Below are positions 25,618 through 35,620 of a stretch of DNA of 64,000 bases, piece after piece. A model generated the notes under the pieces. The model was not told the origin of the DNA. It made no database searches and saw nothing but the letters and a program-made list of their open reading frames with translations. The stretch is taken from positions 153,793 to 217,792 of the forward strand of contig CAVUEG010000005.1 of the NCBI GenBank assembly GCA_963740525.1. Direction: 5' to 3'. The stretch comes from CAVUEG01 sp963740525 (GTDB lineage: Bacteria > Actinomycetota > Actinomycetes > Propionibacteriales > Nocardioidaceae). Made by a program: the position numbers and the translations under genes. Position 1 is the stretch's first letter, and each line of letters starts with the position of its first letter.

Positions 25618-27060
25618 TCAGTGCTGGTCGGCGGGCGCCGGTCCCGTCAGGGCGTCGATCAGCTCGATCAGCCGGACCAGGTGACGTCGTTCGGTGGGCT
25701 CGGCGCCGATCGACACGCGTGCCATCCAGGCATCGTCGAGCAGCGCCGGGGAGACGAACGCCTGCCCGGAGGAGTTGAGCGCCCGGACCCAGGCGAGGTT
25801 GTGCTCGCTCACCGCCTCGGTGTCTGAGGCGTCCAGGCCTTCCGGGGTGTGCCGGAGGCAGACGGTCTGCAACCTGACCGGCGCGACCACCTCCCAGCCC
25901 GGACGCTGCTCCATCTGGTCTGCGAACCACTCGGCGTTGTCGAGGTCGCGTCGAAGGCGGTCGCGAATGGCGTCGGGGCCGTCGATGCGCAGGTGGTACC
26001 AGAGCTTGAGTGCGCGGAAACGACGTCCCAGGGGGATGCCCCAGTCGCGGTACTGGGTCGCCGTGCCGCCCGAGGTCGAGCGCAGGTAGCTCGGGTTCGT
26101 CGACATCACCCGGACCAGGTGGTCGGGGTCGCGGAGGTACAGCAACGAGGTGTCGAGGATCGTGCCCATCCACTTGTGCGGGTTCCACGAGAGCGAGTCG
26201 GCGCCCTCGATGCCGGCGAAGAGGTGCCGGCGCTCCGGCAGCAGCATCGCCGAGCCGGCCATCGCGGCGTCGACGTGGATCCAGGCGCCGTACGCCGCGG
26301 CGACGTCGACGACGTCCGACAACGGGTCGAACGCCGTCACTCCGGTCGAACCGAGCGAGGCGACGACGATCGCGGGCACCCCTCCGGCCTCGACGTCCGC
26401 CCTCATCAGCTCCGCCAGGTGGTCCACGCGCAGGTCGCGCGACCACGGGTCGACGTCGACCACCCGGATGTCGCGGGCGGCGTACCCGGCGAGCAGCGCC
26501 GCCTTGCGGACCGACGAATGCGCCTCGTCGGTCGTGTAGACGTGCAGGGCCCGGCCGAAGCGGACCAGCCCGCCGTCGGCCTGGGCGTGGTCGCTGGCTC
26601 GCTCCCGGGCCGCCAGCATGGCCACGAGGCAGGCCGTCGAGGCCGTGTCCTGGATGACGCCGGACCACCGGTCACTGAGACCGGTGAGCTGTCGCAGCCA
26701 GTCGACGACGACCTCCTCGACCTCGGTGAGACTGGGGGACGACTCCCACGAGATGCCCAGGGAGCTGAGCCCGGACGAGGCCAGGTCGCCCAGGATCGAG
26801 GAGAGGCTGGCGTTCGCGGGGAACCACCCGAAGTTCATCGGGTGCTGCATCTCGGTGATGCCCGGCGCGACGATGGACTCGAGGTCGGCGAGGACGCTCG
26901 CTGCCGGCTCACCGCCGACGGGTGGGGTCGCGGGCAGGCGCGCGGCGATGTCGCCGGGCTCGACGTCCGGGCGCACCCGGCGTCCCTCGATCTCGATGCG
27001 ACGGTCGGTGATCCAGTCGACGAGCTCGTGGGCGGCGGCTCGGAACTCCTCGGGAGTCAT
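25618..27060 (-). CDS. PLP-dependent group II decarboxylase
   Basis: Protein of 480 residues similar to aromatic-L-amino-acid/tyrosine-type decarboxylases. The PLP lysine lies in SWNPHKWMG and the cofactor Asp in HVDAAMAG. The N-terminal HPMNFGWFPANAS is typical of the family. It would decarboxylate an aromatic or related amino acid; the substrate cannot be read from the sequence. It is convergent with the ring-opening hydrolase gene (48 bases apart) and downstream of the CoA-transferase gene, with 26 bases between. Confidence 0.92.
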   Translation of the reverse strand: MTPEEFRAAAHELVDWITDRRIEIEGRRVRPDVEPGDIAARLPATPPVGGEPAASVLADLESIVAPGITEMQHPMNFGWFPANASLSSILGDLASSGLSSLGISWESSPSLTEVEEVVVDWLRQLTGLSDRWSGVIQDTASTACLVAMLAARERASDHAQADGGLVRFGRALHVYTTDEAHSSVRKAALLAGYAARDIRVVDVDPWSRDLRVDHLAELMRADVEAGGVPAIVVASLGSTGVTAFDPLSDVVDVAAAYGAWIHVDAAMAGSAMLLPERRHLFAGIEGADSLSWNPHKWMGTILDTSLLYLRDPDHLVRVMSTNPSYLRSTSGGTATQYRDWGIPLGRRFRALKLWYHLRIDGPDAIRDRLRRDLDNAEWFADQMEQRPGWEVVAPVRLQTVCLRHTPEGLDASDTEAVSEHNLAWVRALNSSGQAFVSPALLDDAWMARVSIGAEPTERRHLVRLIELIDALTGPAPADQH

Positions 27061-27086
27061 GGCCCCAGTCAACCTCAGGGCTCCGG

Positions 27087-28265
27087 TCAGGAGTCGAGCC
27101 ACTCCCGGATCGACGCGCCGTGCTGGTCGAGCGTGGGCGGGGCCAGGTGTACGGCGCGGCCGCCGGCGTACGCGTTCTCGTCGAGGCGGAGTGCCGGGCC
27201 CGGAAGCCGCATCGCGCCCTGGGTCGCGTGCTCGACGTCGATCAGGAGCCCCTGGGACCGGGTCTGCTCCCAGTCGTACACGTCATCGATCGTGCGCACC
27301 TTGCCGGACGGGATCCCAGCCGCGCCGAGCAGGTCCAGCCAGTGCTCCGCCGGCTCCTCAGCCAACGCCTCCTCGATCACCGCGATCAGCGCGTCCCGGT
27401 TGCCGACCCGGTCGCTGTTGGTGACGAAGCGGGGGTCCGTGGCGTCCAGGCCGAGTGCGGAGGCGAACGAGCGCCACAGGCTCTCGGAGCCGCAGGCCAC
27501 CTGCACCGGTGCCGTCGCGGTGTGGAACAGGCCGTAGGGAGCGATCGCCGGGTGGTGCGGCCCGGACATCCCCGGCACCTCGCCGGCCACCGTCCACCGG
27601 GTGCCCTGGAACGCGTGCACGCCGACCACCCCGGCGAGCAGCGAGGTCCGGACGACGCGACCCCGGCCGGTGCGCGCTCGTTCGTAGAGCGCGGCGACGA
27701 CGCCGTAGGCGCCGTTCATCCCGGCCAGCAGGTCCGCGATCGGCACCCCGACCTTCGTCGGCTCCGACGGGTCGCTGCCGGTGACCGACATCAGGCCGCC
27801 CTCGCCCTGGGCGATCTGGTCGTAGCCGGCGCGGGTCGCCTCAGGGCCATCGTGGCCGAAGCCGGTGATGGAGAGCACGACCAGCCGTGGGTTCAGCTCG
27901 TGGAGCCGGTCGACGGAGAAGCCGAGACGGTCGAGCACCCCGACCCGGAAGTTCTCCATCAGCACGTCGGCGCGCGCGACGAGCCGCGCCAGCACGTCCT
28001 GGTCGGCGGGGTCCTTGAGGTCGAGGGTGATCGACTCCTTGTTCCGGTTGCACGAGAGGAAGTACGTCGACTCGCGGTCGTCGCCCTCCCCGAGGAAGGG
28101 CGGACCCCAGCCGCGCGACTCGTCCCCTGCCGGGCTCTCGACCTTGATCACGCGGGCGCCGAGGTCGCCGAGCATCATCGCGGCGTGCGGGCCGGCCAGC
28201 GCTCGGGTCAGGTCGAGCACCACGATGTCGTCGAGCGGACCGGCCTGCTGGGACGTGTTCTCCAT
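27087..28265 (-). CDS. CaiB/BaiF (family III) CoA-transferase
   Basis: CoA-transferase of 392 residues. Conserved stretches: DLTRALAGPHAAMMLGDLGA at about 18-37, the FEN-type MENFR near 104, and the catalytic Asp probably in VGVPIADLLAGM near 178. The family moves CoA between acyl-CoA donors and carboxylic acids such as oxalate, succinate and carnitine. It could activate malonate from the neighbouring pathway, but no direct evidence links them. Divergent from adnA. Confidence 0.92.
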   Translation of the reverse strand: MENTSQQAGPLDDIVVLDLTRALAGPHAAMMLGDLGARVIKVESPAGDESRGWGPPFLGEGDDRESTYFLSCNRNKESITLDLKDPADQDVLARLVARADVLMENFRVGVLDRLGFSVDRLHELNPRLVVLSITGFGHDGPEATRAGYDQIAQGEGGLMSVTGSDPSEPTKVGVPIADLLAGMNGAYGVVAALYERARTGRGRVVRTSLLAGVVGVHAFQGTRWTVAGEVPGMSGPHHPAIAPYGLFHTATAPVQVACGSESLWRSFASALGLDATDPRFVTNSDRVGNRDALIAVIEEALAEEPAEHWLDLLGAAGIPSGKVRTIDDVYDWEQTRSQGLLIDVEHATQGAMRLPGPALRLDENAYAGGRAVHLAPPTLDQHGASIREWLDS

Positions 28266-28363
28266 GACCGGAACGCTAGTGGCCGCACCGACACCCGCCT
28301 ATGGCAGTCGTTGCCCAACGCACCCCGCGTCGCCTGTCGGACCGTCATGGTTGGGTAGCCACC

Positions 28364-31300
28364 ATGAGCAGCGGGCCGACGTACTCCCTGAGGTACGCCG
28401 ACGCGCGCCCAGCCCCGCCGCCCCTGCTCGACGGTCAGCAGCAGGCCGTCGTGGACCACCCCGGCGGGCCGCTGCTCGTGCTCGCCGGCCCGGGCACCGG
28501 CAAGACCACCACGCTGGTCGAGGCGATCGTCGACCGGATCGAGCGGGGAGCGTCACCGGACTCCGTGCTCGCGCTGACCTTCTCCCGCAAGGCCGCCGAG
28601 CAGCTGCGGGACCGAGTCACCGCACGACTCGGCCGCACCATGGCGACCACGCTGAGCTCGACCTTCCACTCCTTCGCCTACGGCCTGGTCCGGCGCTACT
28701 CCCCGGCCGAGCTGTACGCCGCCCCGCTGCACCTGCTGTCGGCTCCCGAGCAGGACGTCAAGCTGGCCGAGCTGCTCACGAACGCGCCGGAGTCGGTGCG
28801 CTGGCCCGACGCGTTCCAGCCTGCCGTCGGCACCCGCGGCTTCGCCCGCGAGGTGCACGCTGTGCTGTCGCGGGCCCGTGAGCGCGGGCTCGACCCGGTG
28901 GACCTGGTCCGGCTCGGTCGGACCGAGGGGCTGCCCGAGCTCGAGGCGGCCGGTCTCTTCATGGAGCAGTACCTCAACGTCCTCGGCGACGAGAGCGCCA
29001 TCGACTACCCGGATCTGGTGGCCCGCGCCGTGATCGAGGCGGAGGCGCATCGCGAGGAGCTACGGGCTCGCTTCGGCGCGGTCTTCGTCGACGAGTACCA
29101 AGACACCGACCCCAGCCAGGTGCGGCTGCTGCGTGCCCTCGCCGGCGACGGGCGCGACCTGGTCGTCGTCGGCGACCCCGACCAGTCGATCTACGGGTTC
29201 CGGGGCGCCGACGTGCGCGGCATCCTCGACTTCCCGCGCGAGTTCCCGCGAGCCGACGGCGGCCCGGCCCCGGTCGTGGCGCTCGGCACCACCCGTCGCT
29301 TCGGCTCACGACTGCTGCGCGCCTCCCGGTCGATCGCCTCCGCGATCGGGGTCAGCGGCGCGATCACCGCCGAGCAGTGGTCGGCGTTCCGCACTCCCGA
29401 GCCGGCCGACAACGAGTTCGGTCCCGGGGCCGTCGAGACGTTCACCTTCGACACCTCCCGGGCCGAGACCGAGCACATCGCCGACCTGCTCCGCCGGGCC
29501 CACCTCGAGGACGGCATCGGCTGGTCCGAGATGGCGGTGCTGGTGCGCTCGGGCCGCAACTCGATCCCGGGGCTGCGACGCTCGCTCGCCGCGGCCGGCG
29601 TACCGGTCGAGGTGGCCAGCGACGAGACCCCGCTGGTGCGCGAGCCGGCGGTGCTGCCGCTGCTGGCCGCGCTGAGGGCGGTGGTCGACGCCGATGTGAC
29701 CGACCCCGCGGACCCCCGCCATCTCGGGCCCGACCGCGCCGAGGAGCTGCTCATCTCGCCGCTGGCCGGCCTCGACGCGACCGACGTGCGTTCCCTCGCG
29801 CGCTCCATGCGGGCCCGCGAGAAGGCCGGCGTCGGTGCGGGCGCTCCGGCGTCCTCACGTGAGCTGCTCCGCCGGGCCGTGACGGACCCGACTGCTCTGC
29901 GCGGGGTGGAAGGAGACGCCGCGACCCGGGCCCGCCGCTTCGCCGGGCTGCTCGAGGACGCGCGTCAGGTGCTGGCCCACGGCGGCACCGCCGAGGACGT
30001 CCTCTGGGTGCTCTGGTCCGGCACGGACTGGGGCCAGCGGCTGCGCACGACCAGTCAGCACGGCGGAGCGGCAGCCCGCTTCGCGCACCGCGACCTCGAC
30101 GCGCTGTGCGCGCTCTTCGAGACCGCCGCCCGGGCCGAGGAGCAGCGCGGTCACACCAGCGTGCAGAGCTTCCTGGACACCCTGACCGCCCAGCAGATCC
30201 CGGCCGACACCCTGGCCGACCAGGGCGTTCGCGGTGAGGCGGTCCGGCTGCTCACCGCGCACCGGTCCAAGGGCCTCGAGTGGCGGCTGGTGGTGGTCGC
30301 CCACGTGCAGGAGTCGGCCTGGCCCGACCTGCGCCGTCGAGGCTCCCTCCTCCAGGCCGAGCGGATCGGGCCCGACGGGCTGCTGCCGCCGGTGACGACC
30401 CGGGCGATGCTCGCCGAGGAGCGCCGGCTCTTCTACGTCGCCTGCACCCGGGCCCGGCAGCGGCTCGTGGTCACCGCGGTGGAGTCTCCCGACGACGACG
30501 GCGAGCAGCCGTCCCGCTTCGTCAACGAGCTGGGCCACACGCCGGTCCACAGGCAGGGCCGGCCGCGTCGTCCGCTCTCGCTGGCGGGTCTGGTCGCCGA
30601 GCTGCGACGCTCCGCCGCCGATCCCGAGGAGCCCGACTCCATCCGCACCGCTGCCGCGCGACGGCTCGCGCTGCTGGCGGCCACCGAGGTGCACGGGCGT
30701 CCGGTGGCGCCGTACGCCGACCCGGCTGCCTGGTGGGGGATGCGCGCACCCAGCCGGTCCGAGCGGCCGGTGCGGCCCGGCGACGAGCCGATCACGCTCT
30801 CGGCGAGCGCCTTGGAGGGCATCCTGCGCTGCCCGGCGCAGTGGTTCCTGACCCGTGAGGCGGGCGGCGAGGTGGTGAGCAGTGCCAGCCAGGGCTTCGG
30901 CAAGGTGGTGCACGCCCTCGCCGACCGGATCGCCACGGGCGACCTCAAGGTCGAGTCCGTCGAGGCCGACCTGATGCCCCTCGTCGACGAGGTCTGGGGG
31001 CAGATGGACTTCCGGACTCCGTGGTCGCGGTCCCGCGAGCGTGAGCAGGCCGCCCTGGCGCTCAGCCGGTTCCTGACCTGGCACGAGCGGCCGGGGGCAC
31101 GCACCATCGTCTCGACCGAGACCCACCTCCAGGCAGTGGTGACGCTTCCCGACGGGCAGGTCGTCGCGCTGAACGGCTACGCCGACCGGCTCGAGCTCGA
31201 CGAGGACGGCCGCGTCGTCGTCGTCGACCTGAAGACGGGCAAGTACCCCCCGACCGCACCACAGGTCAAGGAGCACGCTCAGCTCGGCCTCTACCAGCTC

Positions 31301-31582
31301 GCCGTCGAGAGCGGTGCCGCTGACGAGGCAGCCGGTCGTCCGGTGACGTCCGGGGGCGCCGAGCTGGTCCAGCTGCGCGTGGGTGACAGCCGGCCGAAGG
31401 TGCAGGGTCAGGACCCCCTGCAACCCGGCCCCGACGGCACGACCTTGGTCGAGCAGCAGCTCATGGCCGCGGCGCACGCCGTGCGCTCCGAGGAGTTCCG
31501 TGCCCGACCGGGCACGCACTGCGACCGCTGCGACTTCCAGGCCATCTGCCCGGCCAAGTCCTCGGGGAGCGTGCTGTCGTGA
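28364..31582 (+). CDS. adnA: AdnA-like helicase-nuclease subunit
   Basis: Protein of 1072 residues, near the length of mycobacterial AdnA. An N-terminal UvrD-like motor carries Walker A GPGTGKTT (42-49), DEYQDTDPSQ near 245 and the GDPDQSIYGF motif. A RecB-like nuclease follows at the C terminus, with VVDLKTGKY and QLGLYQL motifs and cysteines (CPAQW; CDRCDFQAIC) that would hold a 4Fe-4S cluster. AdnAB resects double-strand breaks in place of RecBCD in many actinobacteria. The ATG at 28364 is preferred over an upstream in-frame start. It overlaps adnB by four bases. Confidence 0.94.
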   Translation: MSSGPTYSLRYADARPAPPPLLDGQQQAVVDHPGGPLLVLAGPGTGKTTTLVEAIVDRIERGASPDSVLALTFSRKAAEQLRDRVTARLGRTMATTLSSTFHSFAYGLVRRYSPAELYAAPLHLLSAPEQDVKLAELLTNAPESVRWPDAFQPAVGTRGFAREVHAVLSRARERGLDPVDLVRLGRTEGLPELEAAGLFMEQYLNVLGDESAIDYPDLVARAVIEAEAHREELRARFGAVFVDEYQDTDPSQVRLLRALAGDGRDLVVVGDPDQSIYGFRGADVRGILDFPREFPRADGGPAPVVALGTTRRFGSRLLRASRSIASAIGVSGAITAEQWSAFRTPEPADNEFGPGAVETFTFDTSRAETEHIADLLRRAHLEDGIGWSEMAVLVRSGRNSIPGLRRSLAAAGVPVEVASDETPLVREPAVLPLLAALRAVVDADVTDPADPRHLGPDRAEELLISPLAGLDATDVRSLARSMRAREKAGVGAGAPASSRELLRRAVTDPTALRGVEGDAATRARRFAGLLEDARQVLAHGGTAEDVLWVLWSGTDWGQRLRTTSQHGGAAARFAHRDLDALCALFETAARAEEQRGHTSVQSFLDTLTAQQIPADTLADQGVRGEAVRLLTAHRSKGLEWRLVVVAHVQESAWPDLRRRGSLLQAERIGPDGLLPPVTTRAMLAEERRLFYVACTRARQRLVVTAVESPDDDGEQPSRFVNELGHTPVHRQGRPRRPLSLAGLVAELRRSAADPEEPDSIRTAAARRLALLAATEVHGRPVAPYADPAAWWGMRAPSRSERPVRPGDEPITLSASALEGILRCPAQWFLTREAGGEVVSSASQGFGKVVHALADRIATGDLKVESVEADLMPLVDEVWGQMDFRTPWSRSREREQAALALSRFLTWHERPGARTIVSTETHLQAVVTLPDGQVVALNGYADRLELDEDGRVVVVDLKTGKYPPTAPQVKEHAQLGLYQLAVESGAADEAAGRPVTSGGAELVQLRVGDSRPKVQGQDPLQPGPDGTTLVEQQLMAAAHAVRSEEFRARPGTHCDRCDFQAICPAKSSGSVLS

Positions 31583-34500
31583 CGCCGATGCGCATCGAGA
31601 CCCCGGCCGATCTCCAGCGGGTGATGAAGGCCGACTTCACCTTCAGCGAGCAGCAGTTCGCCGCGATCACCGCACCGCTGGAGCCGGCGGTCGTGATCGC
31701 CGGTGCCGGCTCGGGCAAGACCACCGTGATGGCGGCCCGCGTGGTGTGGCTGGTGGCCACCGGGCAGGTCAGCCCGGCGGAGATCCTCGGGCTCACGTTC
31801 ACGACCAAGGCGACCGCCGAGCTCTCGACCCGGATCCGCGACCGGCTCCGCGAGGCGGGGTTCCTCCCTGCCCGGGGCGAGCGGCTCGCAGCCGGTGGAG
31901 GAGGCGCCGACGCGGGTGAGGACGTCGAGGAGGTCGAGGAGCCGACGGTGGCGACGTACCACTCCTACGCCGCGGCGCTGCTGACCGAGCACGGGCTCCG
32001 GATCGGCCACGAGCCGGACACCCGGCTGATCGCCGACGCGTCGCGGTACCAGCTCGCGGGCCGGGCGATCCAGCGCTACACCGCTCCCGTCGAGCACCTC
32101 AGCGACTCGCCGAGCCACGTCATCCAGTACCTCCTCTCGCTCGAGGGCGAGATGAGCGAGCACCTGGTCAGCCCCGACCAGGTGCGTGAGCACGACGCTC
32201 GTGAGCGCGCGCTCTTCGAGGCGGCCATGGTGGGCGAGGACCGCAAGACGTACCTCGAGAAGAACCTCAAGGCGATCTTCGCGATCGACCGCCGGGCGGA
32301 GCTGCTGGGGCTGGTCGACTCCTACCGCAGGCTCAAGCGCGACCTCGGGCTGATGGACTTCTCCGACCAGATCGCACTGGCGGCGCGGCTGGCCCGGGAG
32401 CGGCCCGAGGTCGGCGCGTTGGAGCGGGCGAAGTTCAAGGTGGTCCTCCTCGACGAGTACCAAGACACCTCCGTGGCTCAGGCGCTGATGCTCAGTCGCC
32501 TCTTCTCGGGGCCTGACGAGCAGCACGGCCTCGGGCACCCGGTGATGGCGGTCGGCGACCCCAACCAGGCGATCTACGGCTGGCGTGGCGCCTCGGTCTC
32601 GAACATCCTCGAGTTCGCGGCGTCGTTCCCCTCGCTCTCCGGTGAGCCGGCGCGGTTCCCGCTCACGGTCAACCGGCGCTCGGACTCGCGGATCCTGGCC
32701 GCTGCCAACCACCTCGCCACCCCGCTCTACGACCAGCGTCCCGAGCTGCTGCCCCTGGAGGCGAAGCCCGACGCCCAGCCCGGAGTGGTGCGGGCGTCGG
32801 TCCACGAGACGTACGACGACGAGCTCGCCTGGCTCGCCGAGGAGGTCATCGCCACGCACCGGGCGATGTCCGAGCCGTCGTGGAAGGAGATCGGCGTCCT
32901 CACCCGCAACAACGCCCACGCGGCCGCCGTCTTCGACGCGCTGACCTCGCGGGAGATCCCGGTGGAGATCGTGGGTCTGAAGGGTCTGCTGCGGCTGCCC
33001 GAGGTCGCCGAGGTGGTGGCGACGTTGACCCTGGTCCAGGACGTCACGGCCAACGCCGCCCTGCTCACCCTCCTCTCCGGTCCTCGGTGGGCGATCGGCC
33101 CACGCGACCTCGCCCTGCTGGGGCGACGGGCCCGGGAGCTCGCCGGTGGCCCGCCACGTGGTGAGCGACTCGCCAGCGTGCACGAGGAGCTCCGCGCCGC
33201 GGTCGACGGGGGAGACCCCACCGAGATCGCGTCGCTGTGCGATGCCCTTGACGACCCCGGTGACCCGGGCGCGTCCGGTGGCCCCGGCTACTCCCCTGAG
33301 GCGAGGGAGCGGTTCGCGTTGCTCGCCGCCGAGCTCCGTCGGCTCCGCGCGGCGATCGGCGAGCCGATCCTCGACCTGGTGCGGCGGATCATCGACACCA
33401 CCGGCATCGACGTGGAGCTGGCGTCATCGGTGAGTCCGGCTGCGGCGGCCCGGCGCGACAACCTGGACCTGTTCGTCCAGGCCGTCGCTGAGTTCCAGGC
33501 CGTCGACGGGGCGGTCACGCTGCCGGCTCTCCTCGGCTGGCTGGAGGCCGAGGACGACATGGGCCAGGGCCTCGACGTCGCGACGCCCTCCGAGGCGGAC
33601 TCAGTCAAGCTGCTGACCGTCCACCGCGCCAAGGGGCTGGAGTGGGACGCGGTCTTCCTGGTCGGGGTCACCGACAAGTCGTTCCCTTCGGGTCGAGGTC
33701 GTTCGACCGCGCTGACCGTGCCCCACATGATGCCGGCCGAGCTGCGCGGCGACGCCCACGACCGACCCCGGCCGGGTGGGCACACCTCCGCGGACATCAC
33801 CCGCTACACCGAGGAGGGCAAGGCCCACGAGGCGACCGAGGAGCTCCGTCTCGGGTACGTCGCCTGGACCCGCGCCCGGCATCTCCTCTCGGTCTCGTGC
33901 TGGTGCTGGTCACCGACCCGCAAGACCAGCTCCGGGCCGTCGGAGTACCTCCGCCGCACCGCCGAGGCGATGAAGACGTGGGGTGCCGTCCCCGAGCGCT
34001 GGCGTGACGCCCCGGTCAAGGGCGAGTCCAGTCCGTACCACCCCGACGCGCAGGAGCGGCCCTGGCCGATCTCGCACCACACCGCCGAGGTCGACCGGCG
34101 CCGCGAGGCTGCCCGGCTGGTGGCCGAGGCCTCGGCCGCGCTCGCTGCCGGGGACCCGGTCGAGGACTCGATTGACGACGTCCTCGAGCTCGAGCGGGTT
34201 CACCAGTGGGACGAGGAGCTGTCCCGGCTCATCGACGAGGCCGCCCGCGACCGCACTCCCACCGTGGAGGTGCCGCTGCCGTCGAGCCTGTCCGCGACCG
34301 CGCTCGCCCGACTCCGGCAGGACCCTGCCGGTTTCGCTCGCGACCTGGCCCGCCCGATGCCACGCCAGCCGTCCGCCGCGGCGCGGTTCGGCACCCGATT
34401 CCATGCCTGGGTCGAGGCTCGTTTCGGCCAGCAGGGGCTGCTCGACCCCGACGACCTGCCCGGACGCGGCGACCAGGGGATCGACGACGAGTCCGACCTG

Positions 34501-34857
34501 GCCGAGCTGATCGAGGCGTTCTCGGCCGGTGACTTCGCGGAGCGACGCCCGCTTGCGGTGGAGCCGCCGTTCGCCCTGGTGCTGGCCGGACAGGTCGTGC
34601 GCGGTCGCATCGACGCCGTGTACGACGACGAGGAAGCCGGGCCGGACCACTTCCTGGTCGTCGACTGGAAGACCAACAAGGCCCAGACCGCCGACCCGTT
34701 GCAGCTGGCGATCTACCGCGTGGCGTGGGCGGAGCTGAGGGGAGTGCCGCTCGAGCAGGTGCGGGCCGCGTTCTACTACGTGCGCGACAACGAGCTGGTC
34801 GAGCCGACCGGCCTCGAGGACCGGGAAGCGCTCGAGGGTCTGATGCACGGGTCGTGA
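31579..34857 (+). CDS. adnB: AdnB-like helicase-nuclease subunit
   Basis: Protein of 1092 residues, the length of mycobacterial AdnB, starting at a GTG that overlaps the adnA stop. The UvrD-type motor has Walker A GAGSGKTT near residue 42, DEYQDTSVAQ and GDPNQAIYGW. The C-terminal RecB-like nuclease has VVDWKTNKA and QLAIYRV motifs and lacks the iron-sulfur cysteines of AdnA, as expected. It is the partner subunit of the heterodimeric break-resection machine. Confidence 0.94.
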   Translation: MTPMRIETPADLQRVMKADFTFSEQQFAAITAPLEPAVVIAGAGSGKTTVMAARVVWLVATGQVSPAEILGLTFTTKATAELSTRIRDRLREAGFLPARGERLAAGGGGADAGEDVEEVEEPTVATYHSYAAALLTEHGLRIGHEPDTRLIADASRYQLAGRAIQRYTAPVEHLSDSPSHVIQYLLSLEGEMSEHLVSPDQVREHDARERALFEAAMVGEDRKTYLEKNLKAIFAIDRRAELLGLVDSYRRLKRDLGLMDFSDQIALAARLARERPEVGALERAKFKVVLLDEYQDTSVAQALMLSRLFSGPDEQHGLGHPVMAVGDPNQAIYGWRGASVSNILEFAASFPSLSGEPARFPLTVNRRSDSRILAAANHLATPLYDQRPELLPLEAKPDAQPGVVRASVHETYDDELAWLAEEVIATHRAMSEPSWKEIGVLTRNNAHAAAVFDALTSREIPVEIVGLKGLLRLPEVAEVVATLTLVQDVTANAALLTLLSGPRWAIGPRDLALLGRRARELAGGPPRGERLASVHEELRAAVDGGDPTEIASLCDALDDPGDPGASGGPGYSPEARERFALLAAELRRLRAAIGEPILDLVRRIIDTTGIDVELASSVSPAAAARRDNLDLFVQAVAEFQAVDGAVTLPALLGWLEAEDDMGQGLDVATPSEADSVKLLTVHRAKGLEWDAVFLVGVTDKSFPSGRGRSTALTVPHMMPAELRGDAHDRPRPGGHTSADITRYTEEGKAHEATEELRLGYVAWTRARHLLSVSCWCWSPTRKTSSGPSEYLRRTAEAMKTWGAVPERWRDAPVKGESSPYHPDAQERPWPISHHTAEVDRRREAARLVAEASAALAAGDPVEDSIDDVLELERVHQWDEELSRLIDEAARDRTPTVEVPLPSSLSATALARLRQDPAGFARDLARPMPRQPSAAARFGTRFHAWVEARFGQQGLLDPDDLPGRGDQGIDDESDLAELIEAFSAGDFAERRPLAVEPPFALVLAGQVVRGRIDAVYDDEEAGPDHFLVVDWKTNKAQTADPLQLAIYRVAWAELRGVPLEQVRAAFYYVRDNELVEPTGLEDREALEGLMHGS

Positions 34858-34864
34858 CCGCGGG

Positions 34865-35578
34865 TCACCCGTCGACGCTGATCGCCTCCAGGGCGATCTC
34901 CACCATGTCGGAGAACGTCTGCTCCCGCTCGGACGCGCTGGTCTCCACGCCGGTGACGATGTGGTCGGAGACGGTGCAGATGGCCAGCGCCCGGGCGTCG
35001 TGCTGCGCGGCCAACGTGTAGAGCGCGCTCGCCTCCATCTCGACGGCGAGCACGCCGTACTTCACCATCTCCCCGAGGAGCTCGGGCTTCGGGTTGTAGA
35101 ACTGGTCGCCGGAGAAGATCAGCCCGACGTGCGTCGTCACGTGGTCGCGCGTCGAGGCCGCGTCGTACGCCGCGCGGAGCAGGCTGAAGTCGGCCACGGG
35201 TGCGTAGTCCAGCCCGCCGAACCGGAGCCGGTTCATCGAGGAGTCGGTGCAGGCGCCGGAGGCGATGACGACGTCCCGGACCTCGAGCTTCTCGGTGAGC
35301 GCGCCGCAGGAGCCGACTCGCACGATCGAGCGCACGTCGTACTGGTCGAGCAGCTCGTTGGCGTAGATCGCCATCGATGGCTGCCCCATCCCCGAGCCCT
35401 GGACGGAGACCCGCTGGTCGCGCCAGCTCCCCGTGAAGCCGAGCATCCCGCGGACCTGGCTGTAGCAGGTGACGTCCTCGAGGAAGGTCTCCGCGATCCA
35501 CTTCGCGCGCAGCGGGTCGCCGGGCATCAACACGTCAGGGGCGATCTGGCCGGGCTCGGCCGCGATGTGGGTGCTCAT
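34865..35578 (-). CDS. deoD: Purine-nucleoside phosphorylase, DeoD type
   Basis: Protein of 237 residues very similar along its length to E. coli DeoD (LMPGDPLRAK, VRGMLGFTG, RVGSCGAL, VEMEASALY, CTVSDHI). It splits purine (deoxy)nucleosides with phosphate in salvage. A TTG two codons upstream is also possible; the ATG at 35578 matches the family start. The C-terminal residues (SVDG) end close to the adnB stop, and the two genes are convergent. Confidence 0.95.
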   Translation of the reverse strand: MSTHIAAEPGQIAPDVLMPGDPLRAKWIAETFLEDVTCYSQVRGMLGFTGSWRDQRVSVQGSGMGQPSMAIYANELLDQYDVRSIVRVGSCGALTEKLEVRDVVIASGACTDSSMNRLRFGGLDYAPVADFSLLRAAYDAASTRDHVTTHVGLIFSGDQFYNPKPELLGEMVKYGVLAVEMEASALYTLAAQHDARALAICTVSDHIVTGVETSASEREQTFSDMVEIALEAISVDG

Positions 35579-35620
35579 GGTCAAACCCTAGTGAGGGGTC
35601 GGTCGGCTCGTCGCGTGCGG

